DNA of 64,000 bases from Paenibacillus sp. 1781tsa1 (lineage in GTDB: Bacteria > Bacillota > Bacilli > Paenibacillales > Paenibacillaceae). The position numbers and the translations under genes are program-made. Where the stretch lies: the NCBI RefSeq assembly GCF_024159265.1, contig NZ_JAMYWY010000001.1:4650001-4714000 (forward strand), written 5' to 3'. The notes under the pieces were generated by a model. That model made no database searches. It was not told the DNA's origin and saw only the letters and a program-made list of their open reading frames with translations. Below are positions 52,981 through 62,351 of the stretch, one piece after another (the first letter of the stretch is position 1; the number at the start of each line of letters is the position of its first letter).

Positions 52981-54381
52981 TTAAGCGGCTTCGCTTGTTT
53001 TCTTCTCATCCTCGGACCAGCTTTGACGTGTCATGGTACCCCATGAGTTGTTGTTTTGCATGAACTGCACATGTCCCTGCAATCTCCACAGTACGCCCAG
53101 CTGATGATAACCCACGAATTTGAGCGCAGAGTAGACCAGCATTTTGACCAGATCGGAGAGTTTGTTGTAACGCTTGAAAGCAATCTCCTCCAGGACAAGT
53201 GCGCCTACACTTAGCAGATAACCACTCACGAAGTTCAATAGTCCGAACAGAACCAGAATCGGCCATTGCGTCATATCCAGAAGCACATATCCGGCGAGAG
53301 CCAGAAGTCCGGTAATCCGGAAATATGGGTTGAGCGCTTCAAAAAGGACGTTATATGGCATGGTCACCATACCCATAACCTTATATTTCGGATTGAACAG
53401 CATGCCCCGATTCTCCAGCATGTTCTTCAGGTTCCCACGGCCCCAGCGCTTGCGCTGACTGGACAGGATCCGGTAGGAATCCGGTGCCTGTGTCCAGCAC
53501 ACCGCCTCAGGGCAGAAGGCAACGCGGTACTTCAATTTGTTTTCCAGCATATACCGGTGGAGCTTGATGATGATGTTCATGTCTTCCCCGGGATAACCAT
53601 CCCGGTATCCACCTACGGCGATAACAGCGTCCTTACGGAACATACCGAATGCACCGGAGACAATGATCAGACCGTTCATGTGACTCCAGCCAATCCGTCC
53701 GCCCAGGAAGGCTTTGAGATATTCAATCGACTGGAACATGGGCCAGATCTTGCGCGGCAGCGATACATCTTGCACTGCCCCGTTTTCGATTTTGCATCCA
53801 TTGGCGATCCGTACATCTCCACCGATGGCTACTGTCTCTTCCGGATTCTCCATATACATGCGTGCCATACGGATCAGGGCATCCTTCTCCAGCAATGAAT
53901 CGGCATCAATCGAAGAGATGAGCGGATAATGGGACAGGTTGATCCCGGCATTGAGGGAATCTGCCTTTCCGCCATTTTCCTTGTCAATGACATACAGATC
54001 GGGGAACTCCGGATTATGGTAAATCCCGCGAATTTTCTGACAGGCGATCTTGCCCCGAATCTTCGTATTGGGTACCGGCTTCAGACGGTATTCATCCAAT
54101 AAAATCTTCAGTGTGGCATCACTGGAGCCATCATTCACAACAATGACTTCATACGTTGGATAATTCAGCGTCATCAGACAGTTCACATTTTCAATAATCG
54201 TCAGTTCCTCGTTGTATGCCGGTACCAGCAGAGAAACCGAAGGCACCAGTTCCGATCCTGACAAGGTATTGTATTTCGAATAATGCGACCGGCGGAAGAT
54301 TGTCCAGATGTTACGGAACGATAAGGCCAGGATGGAAAAATAGAGCGTATTTACAAAAACAACATAGTAGATTGCGACCAT
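52981..54381 (-). CDS. Processive family 2 glycosyltransferase, membrane bound
   Basis: 466 aa. An N-terminal membrane helix, cytosolic GT2 domain (SVSLLVPAYNEELTIIENVN, EVIVVNDGSSD, SSIDADSLLEKDAL, GYPGEDMNIIIKL, SSQRKRWGRGNL) with the D, DxD, ED and Q/RxxRW motifs of processive enzymes, then three C-terminal helices. It would polymerise and export a beta-linked polymer. The ATG at 54381 lacks a ribosome-binding site. The frame is open upstream to a CTG at 54411, right after GGAGGGG, giving LRDLLLIYG before the ATG; this overlaps the HEAT gene end and may be the true start. Confidence 0.9.
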   Translation of the reverse strand: MVAIYYVVFVNTLYFSILALSFRNIWTIFRRSHYSKYNTLSGSELVPSVSLLVPAYNEELTIIENVNCLMTLNYPTYEVIVVNDGSSDATLKILLDEYRLKPVPNTKIRGKIACQKIRGIYHNPEFPDLYVIDKENGGKADSLNAGINLSHYPLISSIDADSLLEKDALIRMARMYMENPEETVAIGGDVRIANGCKIENGAVQDVSLPRKIWPMFQSIEYLKAFLGGRIGWSHMNGLIIVSGAFGMFRKDAVIAVGGYRDGYPGEDMNIIIKLHRYMLENKLKYRVAFCPEAVCWTQAPDSYRILSSQRKRWGRGNLKNMLENRGMLFNPKYKVMGMVTMPYNVLFEALNPYFRITGLLALAGYVLLDMTQWPILVLFGLLNFVSGYLLSVGALVLEEIAFKRYNKLSDLVKMLVYSALKFVGYHQLGVLWRLQGHVQFMQNNNSWGTMTRQSWSEDEKKTSEAA

Positions 54382-54403
54382 GCCGTAGATTAATAATAGA
54401 TCC

Positions 54404-55612
54404 CTAAGCAGTGTAATCCCCTCCTACCGTAGCGACACCTGTGCGTTTCTTACTGGTTCTGTTCTCTCGTATAGGGCCAAAATAACGATCATACAGCAGT
54501 CTTTTTTTGTTATGAGCAATCATCTGCTCTACAGCTCTGTCATCGGTTCTCGTATGCTGCATGGTACTCTCGATCTGCTGCATCGCAATCTCGCGTTCAG
54601 CACCTGTACCTTGTACCGCAGCCTGACACAGCGCTTCAAATCCCGGTTCGCCAAGCTTGCTCAGACTCTCCGCACTGTTATAACGAACTCTCCAGTCTTC
54701 ATCCCTCAGTGCTTTGCGCAGCAGTGGAATGCTACCCGATGCATGCTTCGAACCGAGTGCTTGCACCACTTCGGCACGAACTTCCGGGTCAGTGTCCTGA
54801 ATCAGCTTCAGGATCGTCTCATCCCGCAGTGCCGGACTTGCGCTAAGATACAGCTTCACCGCCTCGGCACGTACATCCTGATGTTCGGCTCCTACGAGTC
54901 TGTCCAGTGCAGGCATTACTTCAGGCACAGCCTGTCCCCACATTGCAACGAGTCCGACTTTGACAAAATCCGGATTCCGATCTTCCAGCAATTCGATTAG
55001 AATTCTGCTGGTATCCAGACTTGTTTCAAGCAGAATATCTGCTGCAAGATGGTGAATTGATTTGCCTTTGTTCAACAGCAACGCCAGCATGTCTTTTAGT
55101 TCCCCTTGCCGGATTGTACATCTTGCGATGGAACGACCAATCATAATAGCCATCGGCCCCGGCTTCTCATCCTTCAGCAATTCCATCAAGCCGGGAACGG
55201 CTTCTGGACAACGCATGCCACCCAAGCGATAAGCCGCATCAATCTGGCGACCGTAACGCAGTCGGCCTAATTCCTTCAGATCATGCTCTACAAATCCTGC
55301 TTCACGGCATAGTGCAATCAATTTGTCACGATATTCACCCTTGAACTGGTCGATCCATTCAATCAGCCTGTCCTGAATAACTCTGCGTTCCAGCGGAGCC
55401 AGTTTGCCTGGTGGCAATCTGAGCGGGCTATTCTCGGTCAAGGCCGTTTGCAGATAAGTGAAGTAGTCGCGCTGTTTTAATTCATAGAACGCCGTCTTGC
55501 GTCGTTTGCCATTGTGGGACATTTTCATGGCAAACAATAGGATGACGCCTACAACAACGAGTGCGATACAGATGTACAAAAACAGATAGGCCAAAGCCAA
55601 ACTTGGAAACAT
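54404..55612 (-). CDS. Membrane-anchored HEAT-repeat protein
   Basis: 402 aa. One N-terminal membrane helix (LALAYLFLYICIALVVVGVI) is followed by HEAT/PBS-lyase-type repeats over about 110-350: AVPGLMELLKDEKPG, ADILLETSLDTSRI, DVRAEAVKLYLSASPA, DPEVRAEVVQALGSKHASGS, DWRVRYNSAESLSKLG. Such proteins act as scaffolds. The end overlaps the possible CTG start of the glycosyltransferase. GGAGG lies 10 nt before the ATG. It probably organises the synthase at the membrane. Confidence 0.85.
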   Translation of the reverse strand: MFPSLALAYLFLYICIALVVVGVILLFAMKMSHNGKRRKTAFYELKQRDYFTYLQTALTENSPLRLPPGKLAPLERRVIQDRLIEWIDQFKGEYRDKLIALCREAGFVEHDLKELGRLRYGRQIDAAYRLGGMRCPEAVPGLMELLKDEKPGPMAIMIGRSIARCTIRQGELKDMLALLLNKGKSIHHLAADILLETSLDTSRILIELLEDRNPDFVKVGLVAMWGQAVPEVMPALDRLVGAEHQDVRAEAVKLYLSASPALRDETILKLIQDTDPEVRAEVVQALGSKHASGSIPLLRKALRDEDWRVRYNSAESLSKLGEPGFEALCQAAVQGTGAEREIAMQQIESTMQHTRTDDRAVEQMIAHNKKRLLYDRYFGPIRENRTSKKRTGVATVGGDYTA

Positions 55613-55638
55613 GTGAAAAGGTCCTCCTTTATACTCAT

Positions 55639-57864
55639 TTATTCGATCTGAAAACTAGGAATTTTCTCGTAGCTCTTCTTCATTTTTTCGTAGCTAAGCT
55701 TCAGCCGTTCACTATACTGCACCTGCTCCCAAGGCTGCCAGCTATATACCGGCAAAGTCTTCAGATCCAGGGTTGTCTGTTCACCCCCAGGCCAAGATAC
55801 TTTCTTCGTGGCGCGGTCCGTTAACCATGGAATGAGAGTGACACCTTCCACAGCAACTGTGGAGAACTCACGTCCATTCTTGAGCGGTCCATAGTCGATT
55901 GCTTGCAGTGAACTCGGATCACCAAACCCAAGCAGCATCCAGGGAATTCGCATCTCCACCTGATTGCCGTTATACTGCCATGCCGTTAATGAATCCGTAT
56001 CGGACTGACCGGGAGCCGTCGTTCCCCGTTTCAATGTTCCGACCTTTTCATTCATGAATGGATGAGCAGATCGGGTATCCGGCGGTGTCATCCTCAGGCT
56101 GACTGCCAGATTCCATGGATGGAACGGATCTGAGGAGTCTTCCTGCTGATCTGGCAACATGTCATATCCTTCCTTGCCGTACAGACGCTGATTAAAGTCA
56201 TAATCCTTGGCAATCTCCACCTGAGATTCTTCATCCTGCCCCAGTGTAATCACCGTCTCAAGACCATCACTGAGCGTCCGGCCCGGGAGTAACTTGTCAG
56301 GCTGACTGCCTCCTGCAAGTGTATCAGTCCCAATTCGTAGCACCGTCTGATCCGGGTCAAAAGGTTGATCCAAGGTAAGCCCAATATACAGATAAGCTTC
56401 ATCATGGGTCATCTTCATTTCCTGAATACCGTGCACTTGGCCCTGCCAGGTCGTGACCTCTTCATCCTTAAGATCATCCCAGTCATCCAATGATCCATCG
56501 ATGGTCAACTGTTCCTGTTTACCCGGGTCCATGGCAAGCAGACCAAACATCTTCTCGTTTGTCAGCACGTTCAGCCAATATGCACGGCGATCAGCCGGGA
56601 TTTCCAGTGGCATTGTGTTCCATGTTTTTTTGAACCACTCATCCTGCCACATGAACACAATGGCTCCCGAGTATCCCTCATCATAGATATCCTGCGTCAA
56701 TGACGCGTCAATATCTCCCTGCTCTACTTCGTTATGTCCACCCTGATTCCGGCCTCCCATACCCAGATGGGAAATACCAAGAGAAGAAGGTACGCCATAC
56801 TCTGTAATCATTACAGGCATATCGGAAAACTCGGCTTTGAGTTTGCGCAGATAACTTTTGTACGTGTTGTACTCGCCGTTCTCATCCTTGATGGTTTGGA
56901 GCGTTTTATCAATATGGAACAGATCCGGGTAATACGGGTACACATGGTAGGCTGCAAAATAACCTCCCTGCCACGCCTCCGGCTGAATATGACGGGCATC
57001 CACACTGACGAGATCCTCTTCATACAGCGGCTCGCCGGGATGATCCAGCACATCGGTAGTTACCCAGTTGGTGAAGGTCATCGGATGCTCCCATCCATAC
57101 TTCTTCTCCAGAACCGCCGTATGATCCAGCAGCTCTGCGAGCCAGTTCTCAAACGGTGACGCTTCTGGAGTAGCCGAGAAATGAACTCCCTTGTACTGCG
57201 GCACGTCCGCATGTTTCTCGTTTGTGTTGTCAACCATCGCCGGGTCCCATTCCGTACCCACATGCCAGGCCATCAGATATTTTCCTGCATTTGTCTTGTA
57301 TTTGCCGCTGGACTCTCCCTGCTTGGCCGGAATGTCCGCATCGCCATAGACAGCAGATACGGCTTTTTCAATCTCCTGCTTGAACGTCTGCTCAATATGG
57401 GCGGCGTAGGCATCCTGCTTCTCAATCAGCTCTTCCTCAGGTGACCATATGCCTTGTATAAAATATAACGGTTGCTCCCGTCCGCGGTTATATTCGACCA
57501 ATGCGGAGTAGAAAATCGGTTCGTGAACCGTGTATATCCGAATAACATTGGCTCCCAGATCCTCGATCTGTTGGAACCACCGCAAGTAATCCTCTTTGGT
57601 CAGCGGAAATTCTCCCGGGTAATGCCCCGGTGATGTTGCGCCCAGATTGACACCTTTGACGAACATCTCCCTCCACGTTCCATCTGGCCCGTATTCCATG
57701 AACCGGTCTCCATCCGTTTTGAATTTCATCTCCGTGCCGTTCTCCGCTGTGTACGTAACAAGCTTGGGTTGCATATAGTGCCATCCGGCAAATATCCCGC
57801 CGGTCACCACCACTGCGCCTGTCAACACCGTTAATAACCAGCGTCTTCGTCTTTGTCTGCTCAT
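55639..57864 (-). CDS. Membrane-anchored glycoside hydrolase-like protein with CBM9-like domain
   Basis: 741 aa. A basic start and one membrane helix (LLTVLTGAVVVTGGIFAGWH). The barrel (about 60-450) has MFVKGVNLGATSPGHYPGEF, VIRIYTVHEP, MAWHVGTEWDP (candidate acid Glu) and MPVMITEYGVPSS (candidate nucleophile Glu), as in GH2/GH5-like clan A enzymes. A domain from about 470 (LTIDGSLDDWDDLKDEE) looks like a CBM9-type carbohydrate-binding fold. It is the first gene of the leftward polysaccharide cluster, 26 nt before the HEAT gene. It could trim or release the polymer made by the GT2. GAGGTG precedes the ATG by 14 nt. Confidence 0.8.
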   Translation of the reverse strand: MSRQRRRRWLLTVLTGAVVVTGGIFAGWHYMQPKLVTYTAENGTEMKFKTDGDRFMEYGPDGTWREMFVKGVNLGATSPGHYPGEFPLTKEDYLRWFQQIEDLGANVIRIYTVHEPIFYSALVEYNRGREQPLYFIQGIWSPEEELIEKQDAYAAHIEQTFKQEIEKAVSAVYGDADIPAKQGESSGKYKTNAGKYLMAWHVGTEWDPAMVDNTNEKHADVPQYKGVHFSATPEASPFENWLAELLDHTAVLEKKYGWEHPMTFTNWVTTDVLDHPGEPLYEEDLVSVDARHIQPEAWQGGYFAAYHVYPYYPDLFHIDKTLQTIKDENGEYNTYKSYLRKLKAEFSDMPVMITEYGVPSSLGISHLGMGGRNQGGHNEVEQGDIDASLTQDIYDEGYSGAIVFMWQDEWFKKTWNTMPLEIPADRRAYWLNVLTNEKMFGLLAMDPGKQEQLTIDGSLDDWDDLKDEEVTTWQGQVHGIQEMKMTHDEAYLYIGLTLDQPFDPDQTVLRIGTDTLAGGSQPDKLLPGRTLSDGLETVITLGQDEESQVEIAKDYDFNQRLYGKEGYDMLPDQQEDSSDPFHPWNLAVSLRMTPPDTRSAHPFMNEKVGTLKRGTTAPGQSDTDSLTAWQYNGNQVEMRIPWMLLGFGDPSSLQAIDYGPLKNGREFSTVAVEGVTLIPWLTDRATKKVSWPGGEQTTLDLKTLPVYSWQPWEQVQYSERLKLSYEKMKKSYEKIPSFQIE

Positions 57865-58600
57865 GTCGTTAGATTGCTCACCTCTCTAATATCATCCTGC
57901 TTCAACATCGAATGGTCCAACATGAAGTTTACGAATCATTCCGCTTCGGATGTCCGCTTGGTAGAGATGTCAGCGGTGTAGTTCTCACTATAGCGCTAAG
58001 ACTCTGCATTTGTAACTAGGCTGATGGAAGCAAACATGAAATGGAACATTCTGCCCATGATTCGTAAAAAGCGGCATCAACGGGCACCCGAAAGTCTTCA
58101 GGGTACGTCTGATTCCCAAACACTAATATTTGCTAGAATCGCATGAATTATGGACCCTGCTGATCTTGCAATTCTGGAACCTTTATTGTTATGTGCAACG
58201 CGGGTACAGGCAACGTTTGCCGTTAGAACGCATACCCCATTAAACGCGAGTTATATTTTAAAGTTGCGGACGTTTTTACAGTATTAACCATAAAGATTAC
58301 AAAATTGATACTATAGTCTGATAACGCATCAGCGATATTCCGCGTCACATCAAGGTTTTCTGAAAAGTGCAGAAAACCAAAAAAGGACATCAGTCCCCCT
58401 CTATAGGACTGTACCATTTATAACCCTTTTACAAAAAGCGAAATGAACGCCCGGTCATCACCCTCAAGTCACGGATCTCTCACATTAAATGTAAAAAAGC
58501 ACATCTTATTTCCTAATTTCTGACTCTAATATGGCCTTAGGGCAATTGTGTCCAATTTGCAAAATAATTCCGGTTGCCGCATTTTAGATTGTCAGATATG
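57865..58600. other. Gene-free gap between the polysaccharide cluster and the SOS operon
   Basis: No supportable gene. A 64-codon leftward frame (58223-58417) has no ribosome-binding site. The left part must contain the promoter of the polysaccharide cluster; no clear boxes or regulator sites were recognised. Confidence 0.45.
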
Positions 58601-58612
58601 CTTATAAAACAA

Positions 58613-58624
58613 GAACACCTGTTC
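58613..58624 (+). promoter_or_regulatory. LexA (SOS) operator of the UvrX-YolD operon
   Basis: GAACACCTGTTC: GAAC/GTTC arms are perfect and the spacer differs from RNRY at one position. It lies about 90 bp before the start codon at 58717, with TATAAA just upstream (about 58602). Confidence 0.7.
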
Positions 58625-58716
58625 CGTACTGTAAATAAACTGTTAAAAAGCGATATTCAAATGAAGATAATCAATGGTGAACAGAGTACCGCATCACGGA
58701 TAAGGAGAGAAGTCTT

Positions 58717-59961
58717 ATGTCCCGCCAAGACAGACGTGTCATCATGCTGGCTGACTGCCAGTCATTCTACGCCAGTGTGGAGAAGTCTGCACATCCCGAA
58801 TACAAGGACCGCCCCCTCGTTGTCGCGGGAGATCCGGCGCGCCGTTCGGGTATTATTCTGGCGGCCTGTCCACTCGCCAAGTCCTATGGAATTACAACAG
58901 CAGAACGACTGGGCGAAGCGCTCGCCAAATGTCCGGATGTTGTGGTTGTCCGCCCTCGGATGGCTGAATACATTCGGGTGTCCCTTCATATTACACGCAT
59001 CCTTCAATCTTTCACCGATCTGGTGGAACCGTATAGTATTGACGAACAGTTTCTCGATGTAACCGGAAGCCTGGAGCTGTTCGGCAGTCCCGAGACGATT
59101 GCGCGCAGCATACAATCCAGGGTGATGGAGGAGACGGGTGTGTACATTCGGATCGGCATCAGTGATACCAAGGTCGTTAGCAAGATGGCCTGTGACCTGT
59201 ATGCCAAAAAAGTCCCAGGAGGCATCTGCACGCTGCCTCGCAAAGACCTGCCTTCAACGATCTGGAAGAAGCCTGTACGAGACATGTTCATGGTCGGTTC
59301 CCGCATGGCGCAGCATCTCTACAAGATGGGGGTGCATACGATCGGTGATCTGGCCCAGACCCCACTGTCCCGACTCAGAGAACGCTGGGGTGTGAATGGC
59401 GAGGTACTATGGCGTATCGCCCGCGGTATTGATGATTCCCCGGTCAAACCCGGGACCTATGCTCATCAGCAGCAGGGAATTGGACATCAGATGACGCTGC
59501 CCCGGGACTATGACTCGTGGGAAGATATCAAAGTGGTACTGCTTGAACTGGCGGAACTCGTCAGTCGACGTTCCCGGGACAAATCACTTATGGGCCATGT
59601 GGTCTCGGTTGCATGTCGCGGACAGGATTATGATCGGCCAACCGGTTTCTCCCGCCAGATGAAGGTGAATGAACCCACCAACATTACGGATGAAGTATAC
59701 GATGCGGCAGCAGCCCTGTTCCTGCGCCATTGGGACGGATTACCCATCCGCCGCATCAGCGTGTCACTGACCGGACTTGTACCCGATTCCGAAGTTCAGC
59801 TGTCCTGGTTTGATGACCGCGAACGCAAAAGAGAACTGGAACGTGCGACAGATGATATCAAGCGCAGGTACGGAGATACTGCCATTATGCGGGCATCCTC
59901 CCTCTGCTCGTCCGCGCAAGCCCATGAACGTTCTCATAAAATTGGAGGTCATTATAAATGA
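58717..59961 (+). CDS. Y-family DNA polymerase, UvrX/UmuC type
   Basis: 414 aa. Motifs are MLADCQSFYASVEKSAHPEY (metal-binding Asp and steric residues), SIDEQFLDVTGS with the catalytic Asp-Glu pair, GISDTKVVSKMACDLYAKK, then helix-hairpin-helix LYKMGVHTIGDLAQTP and a little-finger domain. It performs error-prone synthesis across damaged DNA. Stop and next start overlap (ATGA, 59958-59961). The upstream LexA box indicates SOS induction. Of the UvrX type paired with YolD, as on SP-beta and in Bacillus chromosomes. Confidence 0.92.
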   Translation: MSRQDRRVIMLADCQSFYASVEKSAHPEYKDRPLVVAGDPARRSGIILAACPLAKSYGITTAERLGEALAKCPDVVVVRPRMAEYIRVSLHITRILQSFTDLVEPYSIDEQFLDVTGSLELFGSPETIARSIQSRVMEETGVYIRIGISDTKVVSKMACDLYAKKVPGGICTLPRKDLPSTIWKKPVRDMFMVGSRMAQHLYKMGVHTIGDLAQTPLSRLRERWGVNGEVLWRIARGIDDSPVKPGTYAHQQQGIGHQMTLPRDYDSWEDIKVVLLELAELVSRRSRDKSLMGHVVSVACRGQDYDRPTGFSRQMKVNEPTNITDEVYDAAAALFLRHWDGLPIRRISVSLTGLVPDSEVQLSWFDDRERKRELERATDDIKRRYGDTAIMRASSLCSSAQAHERSHKIGGHYK

Positions 59962-60299
59962 GTAAAAAATTGCAGCAAAACGGTATCTTTGAGTCCTCAC
60001 GCATGATGCTCCCCGAACACCGGGAAGCCTATATTCTTCATCAGGAACAACTTGCTCCTCGTACCCGCCCATCTCTGGATGCCCAGGCGGCGGAAGAAAT
60101 GTCCCGGTTACTCAGCAACTCGATGATGCTTGGAGATATGGTCACTATTACGTTGTTTCACGAACATGACGATATCCGTTACACCGGTCAAGTGCTTCGG
60201 CTGGACCGTCCTGCCCGTACCCTCAGACTACGGATGGAAGACGGGTCCCGGGATATTCAGATGAACCTCATTACAGATGTGGCGCTAGCCAATGACTGA
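59958..60299 (+). CDS. YolD-like protein
   Basis: 113 aa. It begins MSKKLQQNGIFESSRMMLPE and contains the YolD-like core HREAYILHQEQLAPRTRP and GDMVTITLFHEHDDIRYTGQ, ending with ITDVALAND. YolD-like proteins are regularly paired with UvrX/UmuC polymerases and may play the part of UmuD. The start overlaps the polymerase stop by 4 nt, and GGAGG lies 10 nt upstream, so the two are translated together. Confidence 0.9.
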   Translation: MSKKLQQNGIFESSRMMLPEHREAYILHQEQLAPRTRPSLDAQAAEEMSRLLSNSMMLGDMVTITLFHEHDDIRYTGQVLRLDRPARTLRLRMEDGSRDIQMNLITDVALAND

Positions 60300-60523
60300 A
60301 TCAATCACTGAAGGCGAATATACCCACCTCGATGTTGTGGATGTTCCATGATAGATGCAGCATGGTCGTTACCATGCAGGACTGCCTTCCTACACATCCT
60401 GGTGAATACCAAAAGCAGCCGACGAAACATACCCGGGCCATTCACTTCGTTCAAAAGAAGCAAAATATCGGATACGTGATTCATCGGCTACATATAAGGG
60501 TATGGCTTTTTTCCGAAAACTTT

Positions 60524-61465
60524 TTAGAAAAAACTCCAATCAAATTCCTTGGACAGACGCTCGAGCAGATGCACGCCGGCAAGGCTGTTACCTTTGCGAT
60601 TCAGAGCGGGTCCAATCACTCCAATACCGAATTGTCCTGGTACCAGAGTTAGTATCCCACCGGAAACCCCACTTTTGGCGGGCAAGCCAACTTCAATGGC
60701 GAATTCACCTGACGCATTATACATCCCACAGGTCGTCATGAAGGTTTTCGCAATCTGTACATACCGACGAGGGATGAGTTCTTCACCCGTAATCGGATCG
60801 GTTCCATCATAAGCCAGAACCAGCGCCATGCGTGCCAAGTCCGCACAGGTCACTTCAATGGAACAATGACGGAAATACACGGCAAGTACATCTTCCACGT
60901 CATCCTTGATCACACCATTATGCTTCAAAAAATACGCCAGTGAACGATTCAGGTGACCACTCTCGGACTCAGACTGGAATACATCTTCGTTATAGCCCAA
61001 CTGATCATTATTCGCGAGCCTGCGGAAGAACTCCAGGATGCGCCGTGATTTCTCCTCTTTGCAATCTCCTCCAACGAGGGAGGACACCGTAATCGCGCCG
61101 GCATTGATCAACGGATTGAACGGAATTCCGGGTTCAACCAACTCAAGCTTAATCATCGAGTCGTAATCATCGCCTGTAGGTTCTTTTCCTACATTAAAGA
61201 AGACTGCTTCTTCGCCATGATCCATCAAGGCCAGAATTAGGGTGAATACTTTGGAGATACTTTGCATTGTAAATGGCACACCGCAATCCCCCGCCGACAC
61301 ATAATTGCCTTCAGCGTCCATGATATGTATACCCAGCTCATCCTGAGAAGCTTTGACAAGCTCCGGGATATAAGAAGCGACTTTGCCTTGCCCCGTGTGC
61401 AACCGACTCGTCTCTAGCCACTCCGGCAGTAAATCATTCAGACGCTCCATGGTTGTATTGCTCAT
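60524..61465 (-). CDS. glsA: Glutaminase
   Basis: 313 aa, full length. It hydrolyses glutamine to glutamate and ammonia with a serine beta-lactamase-like fold: the catalytic SISK is in MQSISKVF (about 68), and NPLINAGAI, YFLKHNG and AKSGVSGGI follow, all typical. It is monocistronic and leftward, convergent with YolD. The start at 61465 has GGAGATGAC upstream. A long inverted repeat (61498-61574) lies 33 bp before the start. Confidence 0.93.
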   Translation of the reverse strand: MSNTTMERLNDLLPEWLETSRLHTGQGKVASYIPELVKASQDELGIHIMDAEGNYVSAGDCGVPFTMQSISKVFTLILALMDHGEEAVFFNVGKEPTGDDYDSMIKLELVEPGIPFNPLINAGAITVSSLVGGDCKEEKSRRILEFFRRLANNDQLGYNEDVFQSESESGHLNRSLAYFLKHNGVIKDDVEDVLAVYFRHCSIEVTCADLARMALVLAYDGTDPITGEELIPRRYVQIAKTFMTTCGMYNASGEFAIEVGLPAKSGVSGGILTLVPGQFGIGVIGPALNRKGNSLAGVHLLERLSKEFDWSFF

Positions 61466-61497
61466 ATGTCATCTCCTCCACATCTCTATATAAGCAA

Positions 61498-61574
61498 GCA
61501 TCTTGCATGAAATGTGCATGGGTGGGCCCAAATAATTAATGAGTAATGAGCTCCATTCATCTCATGCAAGATGC
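61498..61574. repeat. 17-bp inverted repeat upstream of glutaminase
   Basis: GCATCTTGCATGAAATG (61498-61514) pairs with CATCTCATGCAAGATGC (61558-61574), with one mismatch, across 43 bp. It lies between the end of the GNAT gene and the start of glutaminase. With no T-run it is not a typical terminator; it may be a regulator site or leader structure for glsA. Confidence 0.6.
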
Positions 61575-61606
61575 CTCATATATCTGATTACCCTCAGACA
61601 TTCCCT

Positions 61607-62089
61607 TTATCGCTTCATTTGAAGATTTAACTCCAATATCTCACCAGGAAGACCCTCGTAATCACCTGTCCAGGTGGATACAAAGTTCTGTCTGGTCAAG
61701 ATCCGGCGGGAAGCAGCGTTAGCGGGATCGATAACTGCATAGAGCACTCCGATTCCTGCGGCTTGTGCCTGAATAATCAGCCGGGACGCTATGGAAGTGC
61801 CTTGACCTTTGCCCCAATGTTCAGGCAGAATCATATAACCTATTTCAGCCCGGTTCGGGTCTGCCTGGTCCGGAATCAGTTTGGCATACGCCACTCCCGC
61901 ACCATCTTCGCTAAATACCCGGTAATGTCCACATGTGGAACGCTCATTAAACTCCAGCATGGAATCGAATTGTGTTCTTGCCTCCTGCTCCGGAATTGCC
62001 CGTTCTGTAATCTGTTTCATCACTTCCATATTGGAAACCAATGCGTAATAATCATCAAAATCAGGTTGTGTGTATTTAATGAATTTCAT
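61607..62089 (-). CDS. GNAT-family N-acetyltransferase
   Basis: 160 aa from the ATG at 62089, chosen because GGAGG lies 6 nt upstream; the open frame runs back to 62140. The acetyl-CoA motif is EIGYMILPEHWGKGQGTSIA, followed by IDPANAASRRILTRQNF, typical of the RimJ/RimL-like branch. Substrate not predictable. It lies 140 bp upstream of glutaminase on the same strand. Confidence 0.9.
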   Translation of the reverse strand: MKFIKYTQPDFDDYYALVSNMEVMKQITERAIPEQEARTQFDSMLEFNERSTCGHYRVFSEDGAGVAYAKLIPDQADPNRAEIGYMILPEHWGKGQGTSIASRLIIQAQAAGIGVLYAVIDPANAASRRILTRQNFVSTWTGDYEGLPGEILELNLQMKR

Positions 62090-62250
62090 GATATGCCTCC
62101 TCTGGGGTACATAACTTGGTCTTGCTGTTGTTGAATTCACCTAGAGTATAACAGAAGCGAATGATGGAATGCACACAAGGCACCACCCTTACAGTAGCCA
62201 GATGGTCCATTAGGCTAACAGGCTGGCCAGCAATTTGGCAACAGTAGATA

Positions 62251-62279
62251 CCAAAAAGCGGCCTCATTTGAGACCGCTC
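62251..62279 (-). terminator. Terminator of the OFA-family gene
   Basis: AGCGGCCTC (62257-62265) pairs with GAGACCGCT (62270-62278); the reverse strand continues with TTTTT. It lies about 70 bp beyond the stop at 62352. Confidence 0.8.
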
Positions 62280-62351
62280 TGTTTACTTTGTTTTTAATTT
62301 GCTTTTTAAGATCAAGAAATATTCTCTGTTCTGTACTTCCAATACATGTTG

